From: Candidatus Edwardsbacteria bacterium
GTDB lineage: Bacteria > Edwardsbacteria > AC1 > EtOH8
Length of the DNA stretch: 64,000 bases
Assembly (NCBI GenBank): GCA_031082425.1
Contig: JAVHLB010000002.1
Span: 62,001-126,000 of the forward strand
Direction: 5' to 3'
The notes beneath the pieces are model-generated. The model was not told the origin of the DNA. It was given only the letters and a program-made list of their open reading frames with translations, and ran no database searches. Made by a program: the position numbers and the translations under genes. This document shows positions 15,607-24,326 of this stretch, piece by piece; within the stretch, counting starts at the first letter, position 1, and every line of letters begins with the position of its first letter.

Positions 15607-16647
15607 CTATTTATCTTTCAGTTTCTCCTCCAGCTCGGCTATCCTTCTCTCCATGGCATTGATCTTTTTGATGTAATTCGGCAGCAGGGCCACGCTGGCC
15701 TCCCGGCGGCGGGCCTCGGAATGTTTCTTGGCCGGATAGCCGGAAGCCACCGTCTTGCTGGGTATGGATTTGAGGACCCCGGATTGGGCGCCAAAAGTAA
15801 CGTCATCGCCTATCTTCAGGTGTCCGATGATGCCGACCTGTCCCCCCATCACCACCCGGTCGCCGATGAAGGTCGACCCGGCCACCCCGGACTGTCCGGC
15901 CACCACTCCGTCTTTTCCGATATGAACATTGTGGGCGATCTGCACCAGATTATCTATCTTGGTCCCCTGTTTGACTATGGTGGGCCCCAGGGCCCCCCGG
16001 TCGATGGCGGTGTTGGCCCCCACCTCCACGTCGTCCTCCAGGATGACATTGCCCACTTGGGGGATCTTGAAATATTTATCTCCGTCCTTGGCGTAGCCGA
16101 ATCCGTCCGATCCCAACACCACCCCGCCGTGCAGGATGATCCGGTTGCCTATCCGGCAGCCCTCCCGTATGGACACCTGGGGATAGATCAGGCAATCGTC
16201 CCCGATGGTGCTGCCCTGGCCGACATAGCACAGGGGCATGATCACGGTATTGGCGCCTATTCTGGCCCCGGCTTCGATGATCACATAGGCCCCGATGGTG
16301 GCGCTCTTTTCTATCTGGGCCGTGGTATCGATGATCGCCGTAGAATGGATGCCCGGACGGGGCTTTATTTTGACGGCATTGTAAAAAAAGGTCACCGCCT
16401 TGGCGAAGCTTAAGTATGGGTTGTCGGAGACTATCAGGGTCCGCCCCTGGGCCGCAACATTTTTGGGGACGATGATGCAGGAGGCCCTGGTGGATCCCAG
16501 ATATCCGGCATAACTGGGATTGGCCAGAAAGCTCAGTTGGCCGGGCTGGGCCTCCTTCAGGCCCGCCAGGCCGGTCAGTTCCACATCCGGGCCCTGCAGC
16601 TGCCCCCCGCACTCCCTGGCCAGCAGGCTGGCTTTGTATCCGCTCAT
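15607..16647 (-). CDS. lpxD: UDP-3-O-acylglucosamine N-acyltransferase
   Basis: Adds the second (N-linked) hydroxyacyl chain in lipid A synthesis. N-terminal uridine-binding domain (about residues 1-100; LSFLANPSYAGYL), a long left-handed beta-helix of hexapeptide repeats (about 100-290), and a C-terminal helix (RRIAELEEKLKDK). The catalytic His is in NLVQIAHNVHIGKDG. At 346 residues the length is standard. It overlaps the ompH-like gene by 4 bp (ATGA at 16644-16647) and ends the bamA-ompH-lpxD operon. This is direct evidence that the organism makes lipid A. Confidence 0.96.
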   Translation of the reverse strand: MSGYKASLLARECGGQLQGPDVELTGLAGLKEAQPGQLSFLANPSYAGYLGSTRASCIIVPKNVAAQGRTLIVSDNPYLSFAKAVTFFYNAVKIKPRPGIHSTAIIDTTAQIEKSATIGAYVIIEAGARIGANTVIMPLCYVGQGSTIGDDCLIYPQVSIREGCRIGNRIILHGGVVLGSDGFGYAKDGDKYFKIPQVGNVILEDDVEVGANTAIDRGALGPTIVKQGTKIDNLVQIAHNVHIGKDGVVAGQSGVAGSTFIGDRVVMGGQVGIIGHLKIGDDVTFGAQSGVLKSIPSKTVASGYPAKKHSEARRREASVALLPNYIKKINAMERRIAELEEKLKDK

Positions 16648-17609
16648 TGCTGGGATATCCTCTGGCTGATTTTTTCCGCCAGGCTTTCACAGCCCGCCAC
16701 CAGCTCGCCTTCGCCATCTACCTTTTCGCTCTCCTCGGCTATCATCTGGTCGCGCTCCACGTTGTATACCTTGATGGTGATGGTTATCTGATTGTTGGCC
16801 AGGTTCTGGGTGATCTGCCCCAGGGTCATATAGCTGGCATCGAGGATCTTGGCCATCTCCAGGCCGCGGGCCTCCTTGACCTCGGACTTGGAGAGCCCCT
16901 TGTCCTTTACGATATCCTCAACCTGTTTCTTGGCCACCGGCTTCAGTTTCTGCCCCCTCTCCAGCGCAGTGAATATAAACTCCTGAGCCTGCTTGCCGAA
17001 CTTCCTCTTGATGGCCTCGGCGTCCAGCTCCCAGACCGGAAACAGGGCGATGCTGGGCAGAACCTTGACGGCCATTCCCTCCTCCTTGGCCAGCTCCTCC
17101 AGCACCTGCTCGGTGATGTCCAGTTCCTTGGAGGCGTAGACCACCAGTCCCGAGGATGAATCCAGCACCATCAGCAGGTTATTGTCCAGGGCCACCCGCT
17201 TGACCACATTCCCTATCTTCTCGGCCATGGGCTTGGACAGCTCGCGGTTCTTCTGGTCGGCCTTTCCGCCCGGATCGAAGATCTCTTTTACAAAGGCCTC
17301 CAGCTCCTGTTTCTTGAGGGCTATCTCCTCCTTTTTGGCTTTGCGCCGCTCGCTGCTGATCACCAGGTCCGTCAGCTCCAGGCTTTTCTCCAGAGAATCC
17401 ACCATCTTGCGTTTGGCTGAGATCTCCTTGTTCCAGCCTTCTATGATCCGGTTCATCTCCTGCCGGACGTCGGCGGCCCCCCGGTACTGGGCGAACACTG
17501 CCTTGGAATCCAGGTAGCCCACCTTCTGACTGTAGGCGCTGCCCGGCAAAAACAAGACCGCCAGAAGCAGGAAAAATATCTCTCGGGGATATCTGATCTT
17601 CATAGCCAA
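16644..17609 (-). CDS. OmpH/Skp-like periplasmic chaperone fused to a CsgG-like domain
   Basis: Residues 1-27 are a signal peptide (ending SAYSQ). Residues about 29-165 match OmpH/Skp: VGYLDSKAVFAQYRG, a long charged coiled coil, then NNLLMVLDSSSGLVVYASKELDIT. Skp proteins hold unfolded outer-membrane proteins for BamA. Unlike ordinary OmpH (about 160-180 residues), the protein runs on to 321. The extra part resembles the CsgG-like proteins elsewhere in the window: VLPSIALFPVWE, KKQVEDIVKDKGLS, then DASYMTLGQITQ...ITIKVYNVERDQMIAEE. It lies 22 bp after bamA and overlaps lpxD. The fusion is seen in one uninterrupted frame; its role is unknown. Confidence 0.85.
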   Translation of the reverse strand: MAMKIRYPREIFFLLLAVLFLPGSAYSQKVGYLDSKAVFAQYRGAADVRQEMNRIIEGWNKEISAKRKMVDSLEKSLELTDLVISSERRKAKKEEIALKKQELEAFVKEIFDPGGKADQKNRELSKPMAEKIGNVVKRVALDNNLLMVLDSSSGLVVYASKELDITEQVLEELAKEEGMAVKVLPSIALFPVWELDAEAIKRKFGKQAQEFIFTALERGQKLKPVAKKQVEDIVKDKGLSKSEVKEARGLEMAKILDASYMTLGQITQNLANNQITITIKVYNVERDQMIAEESEKVDGEGELVAGCESLAEKISQRISQQ

Positions 17610-17631
17610 CGCCTTTCCCTATTTTTAGTGA

Positions 17632-19893
17632 TTAAAACGAGGTCCCCAGCTGGAAATGCAGCTGCCATTTGTCCGACTGCACGTTCTTGTCCCAGTCGAA
17701 TCCCCATCCCCAGTCCAGGCCCAGGACGCCCAGCATCGGCACCTCGGCCCTGACCCCCAGGCCGGCTCCCTTGTACAGCACCGAGGGATGGATCTTGTCA
17801 TATTGGGTCCAGGTGTTCCCGGCATCGGCGAAGGCCAGCAGGTAGACGCTCTGGTTGAAGCTGTATTTGACCTCCAGGTTGCTGATCAGCATTATCCGGC
17901 CGCCGTAGGTGGCCCGGTTGATGCTCTGGTCGGGATAGCCCCTTACCCCGTCGTCCCCCGAGCCGCCGATGCGGAATCTTTCGTAAGCCGGCACCGTGGA
18001 AGGGCTGCTGTAGCCGTCCACCACCCCGGTCTTGGCCCGGGCCATCCCCACCAACTTCCAGAACAGCGGCCGGTAGTGCCGGTACTCCAGCAGGTATTTC
18101 TGAAAATTGATCCGGCCCCCCAGGATGCCGCCGGCGTACTTGGCCAGACCCACCGTCCGGGTGCCGCGGCTGGCGTTGAAGGGCCGGTCCCGGCTGTCCC
18201 TTACCAGCGTAAACGAGGTGCTCGATGATATGGATGGGAATGCTTGAGTGCTCATGGCTTGCGCAAAAGATTCGGACATATCCGTGATATTGATCCGCTC
18301 CAGGCTGTAGGACCAGTAGCCCCGGGTGTAATCCAGCCAGGGGATGGGGCGCCCCAGACTCAGACTGCCGCCGGTCTTTTTCTGAGTGTACTCGGAATAG
18401 GTATATTGGGTGTGATAGACATTGACGCCCACCGAGGTCGGGGTGTCGAACAGCCAGGGCTCGGTGAAGCCCAGATCGACGTTGAACTTCTTGTTGCTGA
18501 ACTCGGTCTTCAGGTTCACCTGCTGTCCCCGGCCCAGGAAATTGGGGACCCCGATCTGCACGAAGCCGGCCAGGCCGTCGGTGGCCCCGTAGGTGGTCCC
18601 GATCTGGAACTGGCCCACCGTCTTCTCCTTGACATCAAAGATCAGGTCGATGTTGCCCAGGGTGTCGGCCGGCTGGTAGTTCAGCTGGACGTCCTCGAAA
18701 TAGCCCAGGGTGAATATCTCCCGCTGGCTGCGCATCACCTTGGAACGCCGGAACAGCTCGCCCGGCTTGACGGTCAGCACCCGGCGGATCACCTTCTCCC
18801 GGGTCTTGGTGTTGCCGGAGATGATCACCTTGTTGACATAGGCCGGTTTGTTCTCGATGATGTTATAGGTGACGTCCACCGTGGAATCCCGCAGGTCCTG
18901 GAAGGGCTCGATGTGGCAGTAGATGTAGCCCTCCTCGGTATAGATGGAGAACAGGTTCTCCAGGGTCTTGTCGGCGTCGTCTATCCGGAAGATCTTTTCC
19001 GGCTTGAGCTCGGTCATCCGGCGGAGCCTCTTGGAATCGATCTTGTCGTTGCCGGAGAATTCCACCTTGCCGATCCTGAACTCCGGCCCCTCGGCCACGT
19101 CCAGGTGGATGCTCACCCGGTCCATCTTCGGGTTGTAGGACAGGGAATCCTGCCTGGCGGCTATCTCCAGGTGGCCGTGGTTCTTGTACAGCCGGGTCAC
19201 CCGTTCCAGGTCCTGGGTCAGGGTGTCCTGGTTGAATGATCCGCCCCGGAACCAGGGGATCACCTTCCAGACCAATGTCCAGCCCCGGGGCTTGGTCTTC
19301 ATGGCCTTGATGACGGCCCCGTCGGACAGGGCCTGGTTGCCGCTGACCAGTATCTCCTTGACCCGGATCTTCTTGCCCTCCTCGATCTTGAACCGGACCG
19401 CATAGCGGCTGCCCGACTCTATCAGGGTGTCCTCAACCTGGGCGTTGAAGTAGCCCTTCTCCATGTACAGGGCCCGGATGGTATCCTTGGATTGGGCCAG
19501 GTACTGGGGATCCAGAAAACTGCCGGGCTTGAGGGCGATCTTCTCCTCCAGCTGGTCGGATTTGATCTTCTTATTGCCCAGGAATTCTATCCTCTCCACG
19601 ATGGCTTTTTCCGTCACTGTAAAAATCAGCAGATATCCACTCTCGGTCGAATCTTTGGCCACCGCCACCTCGGTGAAGTAACCCAGCTGGTATATCTTCC
19701 TCACCGCTTCGGAGATGTTGTTCTCGTTCAGCTGGTCGCCCGGCATTATCCCCGATGCGTTCAGCACCACCTCCGGATCGATGCGCTCGATACCCTCTAC
19801 CCTAAGGTCGGCTATAACGGCGGCATTGGCTGGCAAGATTTGACTAAAGCACGAAACTATCAAAACTATTGGCAAAAATATAAAGCGCTTCAT
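17632..19893 (-). CDS. bamA: Outer-membrane protein assembly factor BamA
   Basis: Inserts beta-barrel proteins into the outer membrane. Residues 1-24 are a signal peptide. Five POTRA domains span about 25-420 (each with a pattern such as VRKIYQLGYFTEVAV or SGNTKTREKVIRR). The 16-strand barrel follows, with RIGGSGDDGVRGYPDQ (the L6 loop RGY/RGF-type motif, about residue 660) and the terminal signal LHFQLGTSF ending in Phe. At 753 residues the length is normal. First gene of bamA-ompH-lpxD. Confidence 0.96.
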   Translation of the reverse strand: MKRFIFLPIVLIVSCFSQILPANAAVIADLRVEGIERIDPEVVLNASGIMPGDQLNENNISEAVRKIYQLGYFTEVAVAKDSTESGYLLIFTVTEKAIVERIEFLGNKKIKSDQLEEKIALKPGSFLDPQYLAQSKDTIRALYMEKGYFNAQVEDTLIESGSRYAVRFKIEEGKKIRVKEILVSGNQALSDGAVIKAMKTKPRGWTLVWKVIPWFRGGSFNQDTLTQDLERVTRLYKNHGHLEIAARQDSLSYNPKMDRVSIHLDVAEGPEFRIGKVEFSGNDKIDSKRLRRMTELKPEKIFRIDDADKTLENLFSIYTEEGYIYCHIEPFQDLRDSTVDVTYNIIENKPAYVNKVIISGNTKTREKVIRRVLTVKPGELFRRSKVMRSQREIFTLGYFEDVQLNYQPADTLGNIDLIFDVKEKTVGQFQIGTTYGATDGLAGFVQIGVPNFLGRGQQVNLKTEFSNKKFNVDLGFTEPWLFDTPTSVGVNVYHTQYTYSEYTQKKTGGSLSLGRPIPWLDYTRGYWSYSLERINITDMSESFAQAMSTQAFPSISSSTSFTLVRDSRDRPFNASRGTRTVGLAKYAGGILGGRINFQKYLLEYRHYRPLFWKLVGMARAKTGVVDGYSSPSTVPAYERFRIGGSGDDGVRGYPDQSINRATYGGRIMLISNLEVKYSFNQSVYLLAFADAGNTWTQYDKIHPSVLYKGAGLGVRAEVPMLGVLGLDWGWGFDWDKNVQSDKWQLHFQLGTSF

Positions 19894-19959
19894 GTATGTC
19901 TTTCTTTTTTAGTTATCGGTTTTACTGTTCTAAAAATCATCGGCGGGAATTGGATTGTA

Positions 19960-19988
19960 ATTATAACATTCATGGATAATGCAGTCAA
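19960..19988 (-). promoter_or_regulatory. Sigma70-type promoter of bamA
   Basis: Minus strand TTGACT (19983-19988), exactly 17 bp, then a perfect TATAAT (19960-19965), with a leader of about 60 nt to the bamA ATG. Confidence 0.75.
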
Positions 19989-20009
19989 TTGAAAACCTTT
20001 CCCATTAAA

Positions 20010-20043
20010 CATGACCAGGCTGGCTATGGCCAGCCTGGTCATG
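20010..20043 (-). terminator. Hairpin after clpC, 15-bp stem
   Basis: CATGACCAGGCTGG (20010-20023) pairs with CCAGCCTGGTCATG (20030-20043), extended by one C-G pair, leaving a 4-base loop. On the minus strand it is followed by TTTAATGGG, a weak U tract. It ends the mcsA-mcsB-clpC transcript just after the clpC stop. Confidence 0.7.
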
Positions 20044-20046
20044 GAT

Positions 20047-22527
20047 TCATTTCTTCACCCTGGGGGGTTTTTTCCCGACCCCTCCCCTGGTTTTTCCCGG
20101 GGACTGGGGAACGAATTTCAAGACCTCGCCCTCGACTTCTATCAGCACCCTGTTCCCGAATTTGATATCGGCCTTCAGGATCTCCTGGGACAGCGGGTCC
20201 TCCACCATCCTCTGGATGGTGCGGCGCAAAGGCCTGGCCCCGTAGGTGGGGTCGAATCCCCTGGCCACCAGCAGTTCCTTGGCCTGGGGCGAGATGCCGA
20301 TGGTGATGTTCTTTTCCTTAAGCCGCTGGGAAAGCTGTCCCATCAGAATGTCCACGATCCGGCCCATCTCCGGCCGGCCCAGGGAATTGAATACCACCAC
20401 CTCGTCCACCCGGTTCAGGAATTCCGGATTGAAGGTTTTCTTAAGCTCCGACATCACCTTGTCCTTCATCTGGTCGAAGGCCAGCAGCTGGTCGTTCTTC
20501 TGGAATCCCAGGCTGACGCCCTTCTTGATCTCCCGGGCCCCCAAGTTGGAGGTCATGATCAGCACCGCGTTCTTGAAGCTTACCTTCCGGCCGTAGGAAT
20601 CGGTCAGCTGGCCGTCCTCCAGCACCTGCAGCAGCATGTTGAACACGTCGGGATGGGCCTTCTCTATCTCGTCCAGCAGGACCACCGAATAGGGCTTGCG
20701 CCGGATCTTCTCGGTCAGCTGGCCGCCCTCCTCGTACCCCACGTAGCCCGGAGGGGCCCCCACCATCCGGGAGACGGCGAACTTCTCCATGTATTCCGAC
20801 ATATCCACCCGGATCAGGGCGTTCTCGTCGCCGAACAGGAAGGAGGCCAGGACCCTGGCCAGCTCGGTCTTGCCCACCCCGGTGGGGCCCAGAAAGATGA
20901 ACGAGCCCATCGGCCGGCCGGTGTCCCGGATGCCGGCCCGGCTACGGCGCACCGCCCGGGAGACGGCCTCCAGGGCCTGGTCCTGCCCCACCACCCGCTT
21001 CCTGAGTTCCTCCTCCATCCGCAATAAGCGGGCGGACTCCTTCTCCTCAAGCTTGACGATGGGGATCCCGGTCCAGCGGGAGATCACATAGGCGATGTCC
21101 TCCTGGGTTATCTTTACCGCCACCAGGTCGCGGCTCTTCTTCCAGGCCTCTCGCAGCCGCTCTATTTCCCGGCGCTTGTTCCTCTCCGAATCCCTTAAGG
21201 TGGCCGCCTTCTCGTAATCCTGGCCCTTGACCGCCTCCACCTTGTGCGCTTTTATGTCCTTGAGCTGGTTCTCCAGGAATTTTATCTCGGCCGGCGGCTC
21301 GGAGGTGGACAGCCTGGCCCGCGATCCGGCCTCGTCCAGCACGTCGATGGCCTTGTCCGGCAGATAGCGGTCGGTGATGTAGCGGTCGGACAGCCGGACC
21401 GCCGATTCGATGGCCTCATCGCTGTATTTAACCTTGTGGTGGTCCTGGTATCTTTCCTGCAGGCCCTTTAATATCTTCAGCGATTCGTCCACCGACGGCG
21501 CCTCCACTATGATGCTCTGGAAGCGTCGCTCCAAAGCCCCGTCCTTCTCGATATGCTTGCGGTACTCGTCCAGGGTGGTGGCCCCCACGCACTGCATCTC
21601 CCCCCGGGCCAGGGCGGGCTTGAGCATGTTGGAGGCGTCCAGCGCCCCCTCGGCCCCTCCGGCCCCCACGATGGTGTGCAGTTCGTCCAGAAAGATGATG
21701 TTGTCCTGGGTCTGGCGCAGCTCGTTCATCAAGGCCTTCATCCGCTCCTCGAACTGCCCCCGGTACTTGGTCCCGGCCACCACCGCGGCCAGGTCCAGGG
21801 CCATCACCCGCTTGGACAACAGGGGCTCCGGCACCTCGCCGCTGATTATCTTCTGGGCCAGCCCCTCTATGATGGCGGTCTTGCCCACCCCGGCCTCGCC
21901 GATCAGCAGGGGGTTGTTCTTCTTGCGCCGGGACAGGATCTGAATGACCCTCTCTATCTCCCGGCTGCGCCCGATCACCGGGTCCAGCTTGCCGTCCTGG
22001 GCCAGCCGGGTCAGGTCCCGGCAGAAATAATCCAGGGCCGGGGTCTTGCTCTGCCCGTTTGATTGGAGCGTCGGCGATGATCCCGGCTCGCTGGACAGCA
22101 GGCGCATGATCTCTGAGCGCATCAGCTCGGTGCTGAGGCCCAGCGACACCAGGGCCCGGGAGGCTATGCCGTCCTGATCCTCCATCAGGCCCAGCAGCAG
22201 GTGTTCGGTGCCCACATAATTGTGCTGGAGGGTTTTGGCCTCCTCCACCGCCAGTTCCATGGCCCGGCGGGCCGACAGGTTGAAGGGCAGCTCGCCCATC
22301 AGGATGGTCTGGCCGCCCTTGGGCATCAGCTCCTCCACCTTGCGGCGGATCTGCTCGGTGCTTACTCCCAGGCTCAGCAGCACCGCCACCGCCACCCCCT
22401 CGCCCTCCCGGAGAGCGGCCAGAAGGATATGCTCGGTGCCTATGTAGTCGTGCTGCAGGCGCCGGGCCTCCTCGCGGGCCAGGAACAGGACCCTTCTGGC
22501 CCTTTCGGTGAATCTATTGTCTTTCAT
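20047..22527 (-). CDS. clpC: ClpC, AAA+ unfoldase subunit of Clp protease
   Basis: Unfolds proteins for ClpP. Two Clp-N repeats (residues 1-150: FTERARRVLFLAREEARRL; LPFNLSARRAMELAVEEA), first AAA module with Walker A GEAGVGKT (about 215), a UVR-containing middle region (KVEAVKGQDYEKAATLRD), and a second AAA module with GPTGVGKT (about 550). The UVR motif and the mcsB neighbour identify ClpC rather than ClpA or ClpB. The lysine-rich tail RGGVGKKPPRVKK is unremarkable. It is 44 bp after mcsB. Its substrates in ClpC systems include proteins carrying phosphoarginine made by McsB. Confidence 0.96.
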   Translation of the reverse strand: MKDNRFTERARRVLFLAREEARRLQHDYIGTEHILLAALREGEGVAVAVLLSLGVSTEQIRRKVEELMPKGGQTILMGELPFNLSARRAMELAVEEAKTLQHNYVGTEHLLLGLMEDQDGIASRALVSLGLSTELMRSEIMRLLSSEPGSSPTLQSNGQSKTPALDYFCRDLTRLAQDGKLDPVIGRSREIERVIQILSRRKKNNPLLIGEAGVGKTAIIEGLAQKIISGEVPEPLLSKRVMALDLAAVVAGTKYRGQFEERMKALMNELRQTQDNIIFLDELHTIVGAGGAEGALDASNMLKPALARGEMQCVGATTLDEYRKHIEKDGALERRFQSIIVEAPSVDESLKILKGLQERYQDHHKVKYSDEAIESAVRLSDRYITDRYLPDKAIDVLDEAGSRARLSTSEPPAEIKFLENQLKDIKAHKVEAVKGQDYEKAATLRDSERNKRREIERLREAWKKSRDLVAVKITQEDIAYVISRWTGIPIVKLEEKESARLLRMEEELRKRVVGQDQALEAVSRAVRRSRAGIRDTGRPMGSFIFLGPTGVGKTELARVLASFLFGDENALIRVDMSEYMEKFAVSRMVGAPPGYVGYEEGGQLTEKIRRKPYSVVLLDEIEKAHPDVFNMLLQVLEDGQLTDSYGRKVSFKNAVLIMTSNLGAREIKKGVSLGFQKNDQLLAFDQMKDKVMSELKKTFNPEFLNRVDEVVVFNSLGRPEMGRIVDILMGQLSQRLKEKNITIGISPQAKELLVARGFDPTYGARPLRRTIQRMVEDPLSQEILKADIKFGNRVLIEVEGEVLKFVPQSPGKTRGGVGKKPPRVKK

Positions 22528-22571
22528 GATGATTACTTATTGATATTGGACTGTTTTGAGGTTGGAAAAGT

Positions 22572-23642
22572 TTAAATAAAATCCGCCATGACCGCCCTGA
22601 CCATTTTGGCCCTTTCCCCGTCCCGCTCATGGGCCTCCATCCTGGCGTCCAGCATGATCTGCAGATGGGCCGGCTGGGTGGTGATCAGCAGTTTGTTCAG
22701 GGCGTTAAGCCCCATCCTGGGAAACAGGCCCAGGAAAATGCCCAGACGCAGGGAGGATGTCAGCTCCAAAAATTCCCGGGAGGAAAGCATCCGGGCGTTG
22801 GCCAGGATGCCGAAGGCCCTCCAGATGTTGTCCTCGGTCTGCCGGCGGACGTGATCCATGATGTATCGGCGGGCCTCCAGTTCCTGTTCCATCAGGCTGC
22901 GGCCCACCCGCTCCACATGCTCTATTATCTCCAGCTCGTTCCGGCCCAGGGTGGCCCGGTTGGAGATCTGGAAGATATCCCCGGCCACCTCGCTGCCCTC
23001 GCCGTAGAATCCCCGCACCAGGATCCCCTCAGCCTCCAGCTGGTTTAAAAGTTTTTCTATCCTCTTGGCCCGCACCAGGGCCGGCAGGTGGATCAGCAGC
23101 GAGGCCCTTAAGCCGGTCCCCAGGTTGCTGGGACAACAGGTCAGAAATCCCCACTCCGGGGAATAGGCCATCGCCAGTCTCCGCTGCAGCTGATCGTCCA
23201 CCTGGTCGACTATCCGGAAGGCCTCGATCAGGTCCAGGCCCGGCAGCAGGCTCTGCATCCGGATGTGGTCCTCTTCGTTGATCATCAGGTCCAGCGACTG
23301 GTTCCTTCCCACCAGCACCCCGGCCCCGTTCTTTTTGTCCATCAGGTCGGAGCTGATCAGCCGGCGCTCCCACAGGGCCGTCCTGTCCAGCTGGTTCAGG
23401 ACCTCCAGGTCGAAAAAGGCCGCACCGCCGAAATAATTGATCGCTGACGAAGCTTTTCTGACCTCCTCCCGGACCAGGCTGCGCTCAGCCTGACCGGAAC
23501 GGCCGGGAAAAATATGCTCCGCCAGATTGCGGGCCAGCCGCACCCGGCTGGAGATCACCACTCCGGGGTCGCTGTCCGAGGCTGTCAGCCATCCGGCCTC
23601 CTGGCCGATCAGGCCCTGTATGCCGTTGTCGGGAAGGTTCAT
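22572..23642 (-). CDS. mcsB: Protein arginine kinase McsB
   Basis: Phosphorylates arginines on proteins, tagging them for ClpC-ClpP. It has the phosphagen-kinase fold: VISSRVRLARNLAEHIFPGR (ATP-site arginines, about residues 29-48), the active-site segment MINEEDHIRM (about 126-135), GFLTCCPSNLGTGLRAS (about 175-191) and RATLGRNELEIIEHV. At 356 residues it is typical of McsB and lacks the N-terminal domain of creatine and arginine kinases. It overlaps mcsA by 4 bp (ATGA at 23639-23642), so activator and kinase are translationally coupled. Unusual context: a lipid-A-containing diderm. Confidence 0.95.
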   Translation of the reverse strand: MNLPDNGIQGLIGQEAGWLTASDSDPGVVISSRVRLARNLAEHIFPGRSGQAERSLVREEVRKASSAINYFGGAAFFDLEVLNQLDRTALWERRLISSDLMDKKNGAGVLVGRNQSLDLMINEEDHIRMQSLLPGLDLIEAFRIVDQVDDQLQRRLAMAYSPEWGFLTCCPSNLGTGLRASLLIHLPALVRAKRIEKLLNQLEAEGILVRGFYGEGSEVAGDIFQISNRATLGRNELEIIEHVERVGRSLMEQELEARRYIMDHVRRQTEDNIWRAFGILANARMLSSREFLELTSSLRLGIFLGLFPRMGLNALNKLLITTQPAHLQIMLDARMEAHERDGERAKMVRAVMADFI

Positions 23643-24148
23643 TTGGTCCCGCTGGTCTCCAATTGTTTGATCTGGTCGCGCAAGGCTGCCGCCCTCTCGT
23701 ATTCCTCTTTGAGCACCGCTGCCTGCAGGTCCAGCTTAAGCCGCTCCACCCTGTTTTCGGAGGGCGCGGCTTTGATCTCACCGGGGGCCGGGGCGGCCTT
23801 GCCCAGATGATCGTTGAGGCCGTGTATCTGCCTGACCAGGGGCTTGAGACTGGCGTTAAATACCTGGTAGCAGCCGGGGCAGCCCAGCCGGCCCAGCTTT
23901 TTGAAATCGGTCAGGGCCAGCCCGCATCGGGGGCATTGGGTCTGATTATCCTCGTCCTGCTCGGCGCTGATATCGCGGATCATCCCGGCCAGCATGTCCC
24001 CCAGGGAGGACAGGGCCAGGTTCAGGCTCTTGGCCAGGCCTTTCAGCTCGGCGCATTCCCGGCACAGGTTGTAGTCGGTGTTCCGGCTGTCCCGCACCTC
24101 GGTATAGCGCATCACCGCCTGGTTCTTTTTGCACAGATCGCAGATCAT
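23639..24148 (-). CDS. mcsA: McsA, activator of the arginine kinase
   Basis: Zinc-finger partner that activates McsB. The N-terminus MICDLCKKNQAVMRYTEV holds the first CxxC, followed by CRECAE and then CPRCGLAL and CPGCYQVF, four CxxC pairs in all. The C-terminus has a UvrB/UvrC motif (LQAAVLKEEYERAAALRDQIKQLE). I start at ATG 24148 so that the first zinc finger is N-terminal, as in the family; a GTG at 24196 would add 16 unlikely residues. No strong Shine-Dalgarno is visible. First gene of mcsA-mcsB-clpC with a leader of about 110 nt. Confidence 0.9.
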   Translation of the reverse strand: MICDLCKKNQAVMRYTEVRDSRNTDYNLCRECAELKGLAKSLNLALSSLGDMLAGMIRDISAEQDEDNQTQCPRCGLALTDFKKLGRLGCPGCYQVFNASLKPLVRQIHGLNDHLGKAAPAPGEIKAAPSENRVERLKLDLQAAVLKEEYERAAALRDQIKQLETSGTK

Positions 24149-24237
24149 AATGAGTTGTTCAATAATTTTTAAATATTGAGGAATAAACTCCCGCACCCAT
24201 TCAGACTGTCGGGCATGATAGATTTCTCAGGGTGACA

Positions 24238-24263
24238 TACTTACATATCAGCTAACATAAGTA
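24238..24263. promoter_or_regulatory. Candidate operator palindrome at the mcsA promoter
   Basis: TACTTA (24238-24243) and TAAGTA (24258-24263) form an inverted repeat with a 14-base centre, placed from the -10 edge into the first transcribed bases of the mcsA operon. It matches neither the CtsR heptad repeat nor CIRCE as I know them. Confidence 0.4.
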
Positions 24264-24292
24264 AATATAGCCATTAAACCCCGCTTTGTCAA
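24264..24292 (-). promoter_or_regulatory. Sigma70-type promoter of mcsA-mcsB-clpC
   Basis: Minus strand TTGACA (24287-24292, perfect), 17 bp, TATATT (24264-24269). Predicted transcription start near 24257, about 110 nt before the mcsA ATG. Confidence 0.75.
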
Positions 24293-24326
24293 CCCCTGGC
24301 AACCTAAGTGGGATTGCTGGAAGTTT

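Noticed and set aside
23885..24134. Alternative zinc-finger protein in overlapping frames near mcsA
   Set aside because: Shadow frames of mcsA only; the CxxC pairs are in the mcsA frame.
24149..24326. ctsR or CtsR/CIRCE operator upstream of mcsA
   Set aside because: The spacer is too short for a gene and has neither a heptad repeat nor TTAGCACTC-N9-GAGTGCTAA.
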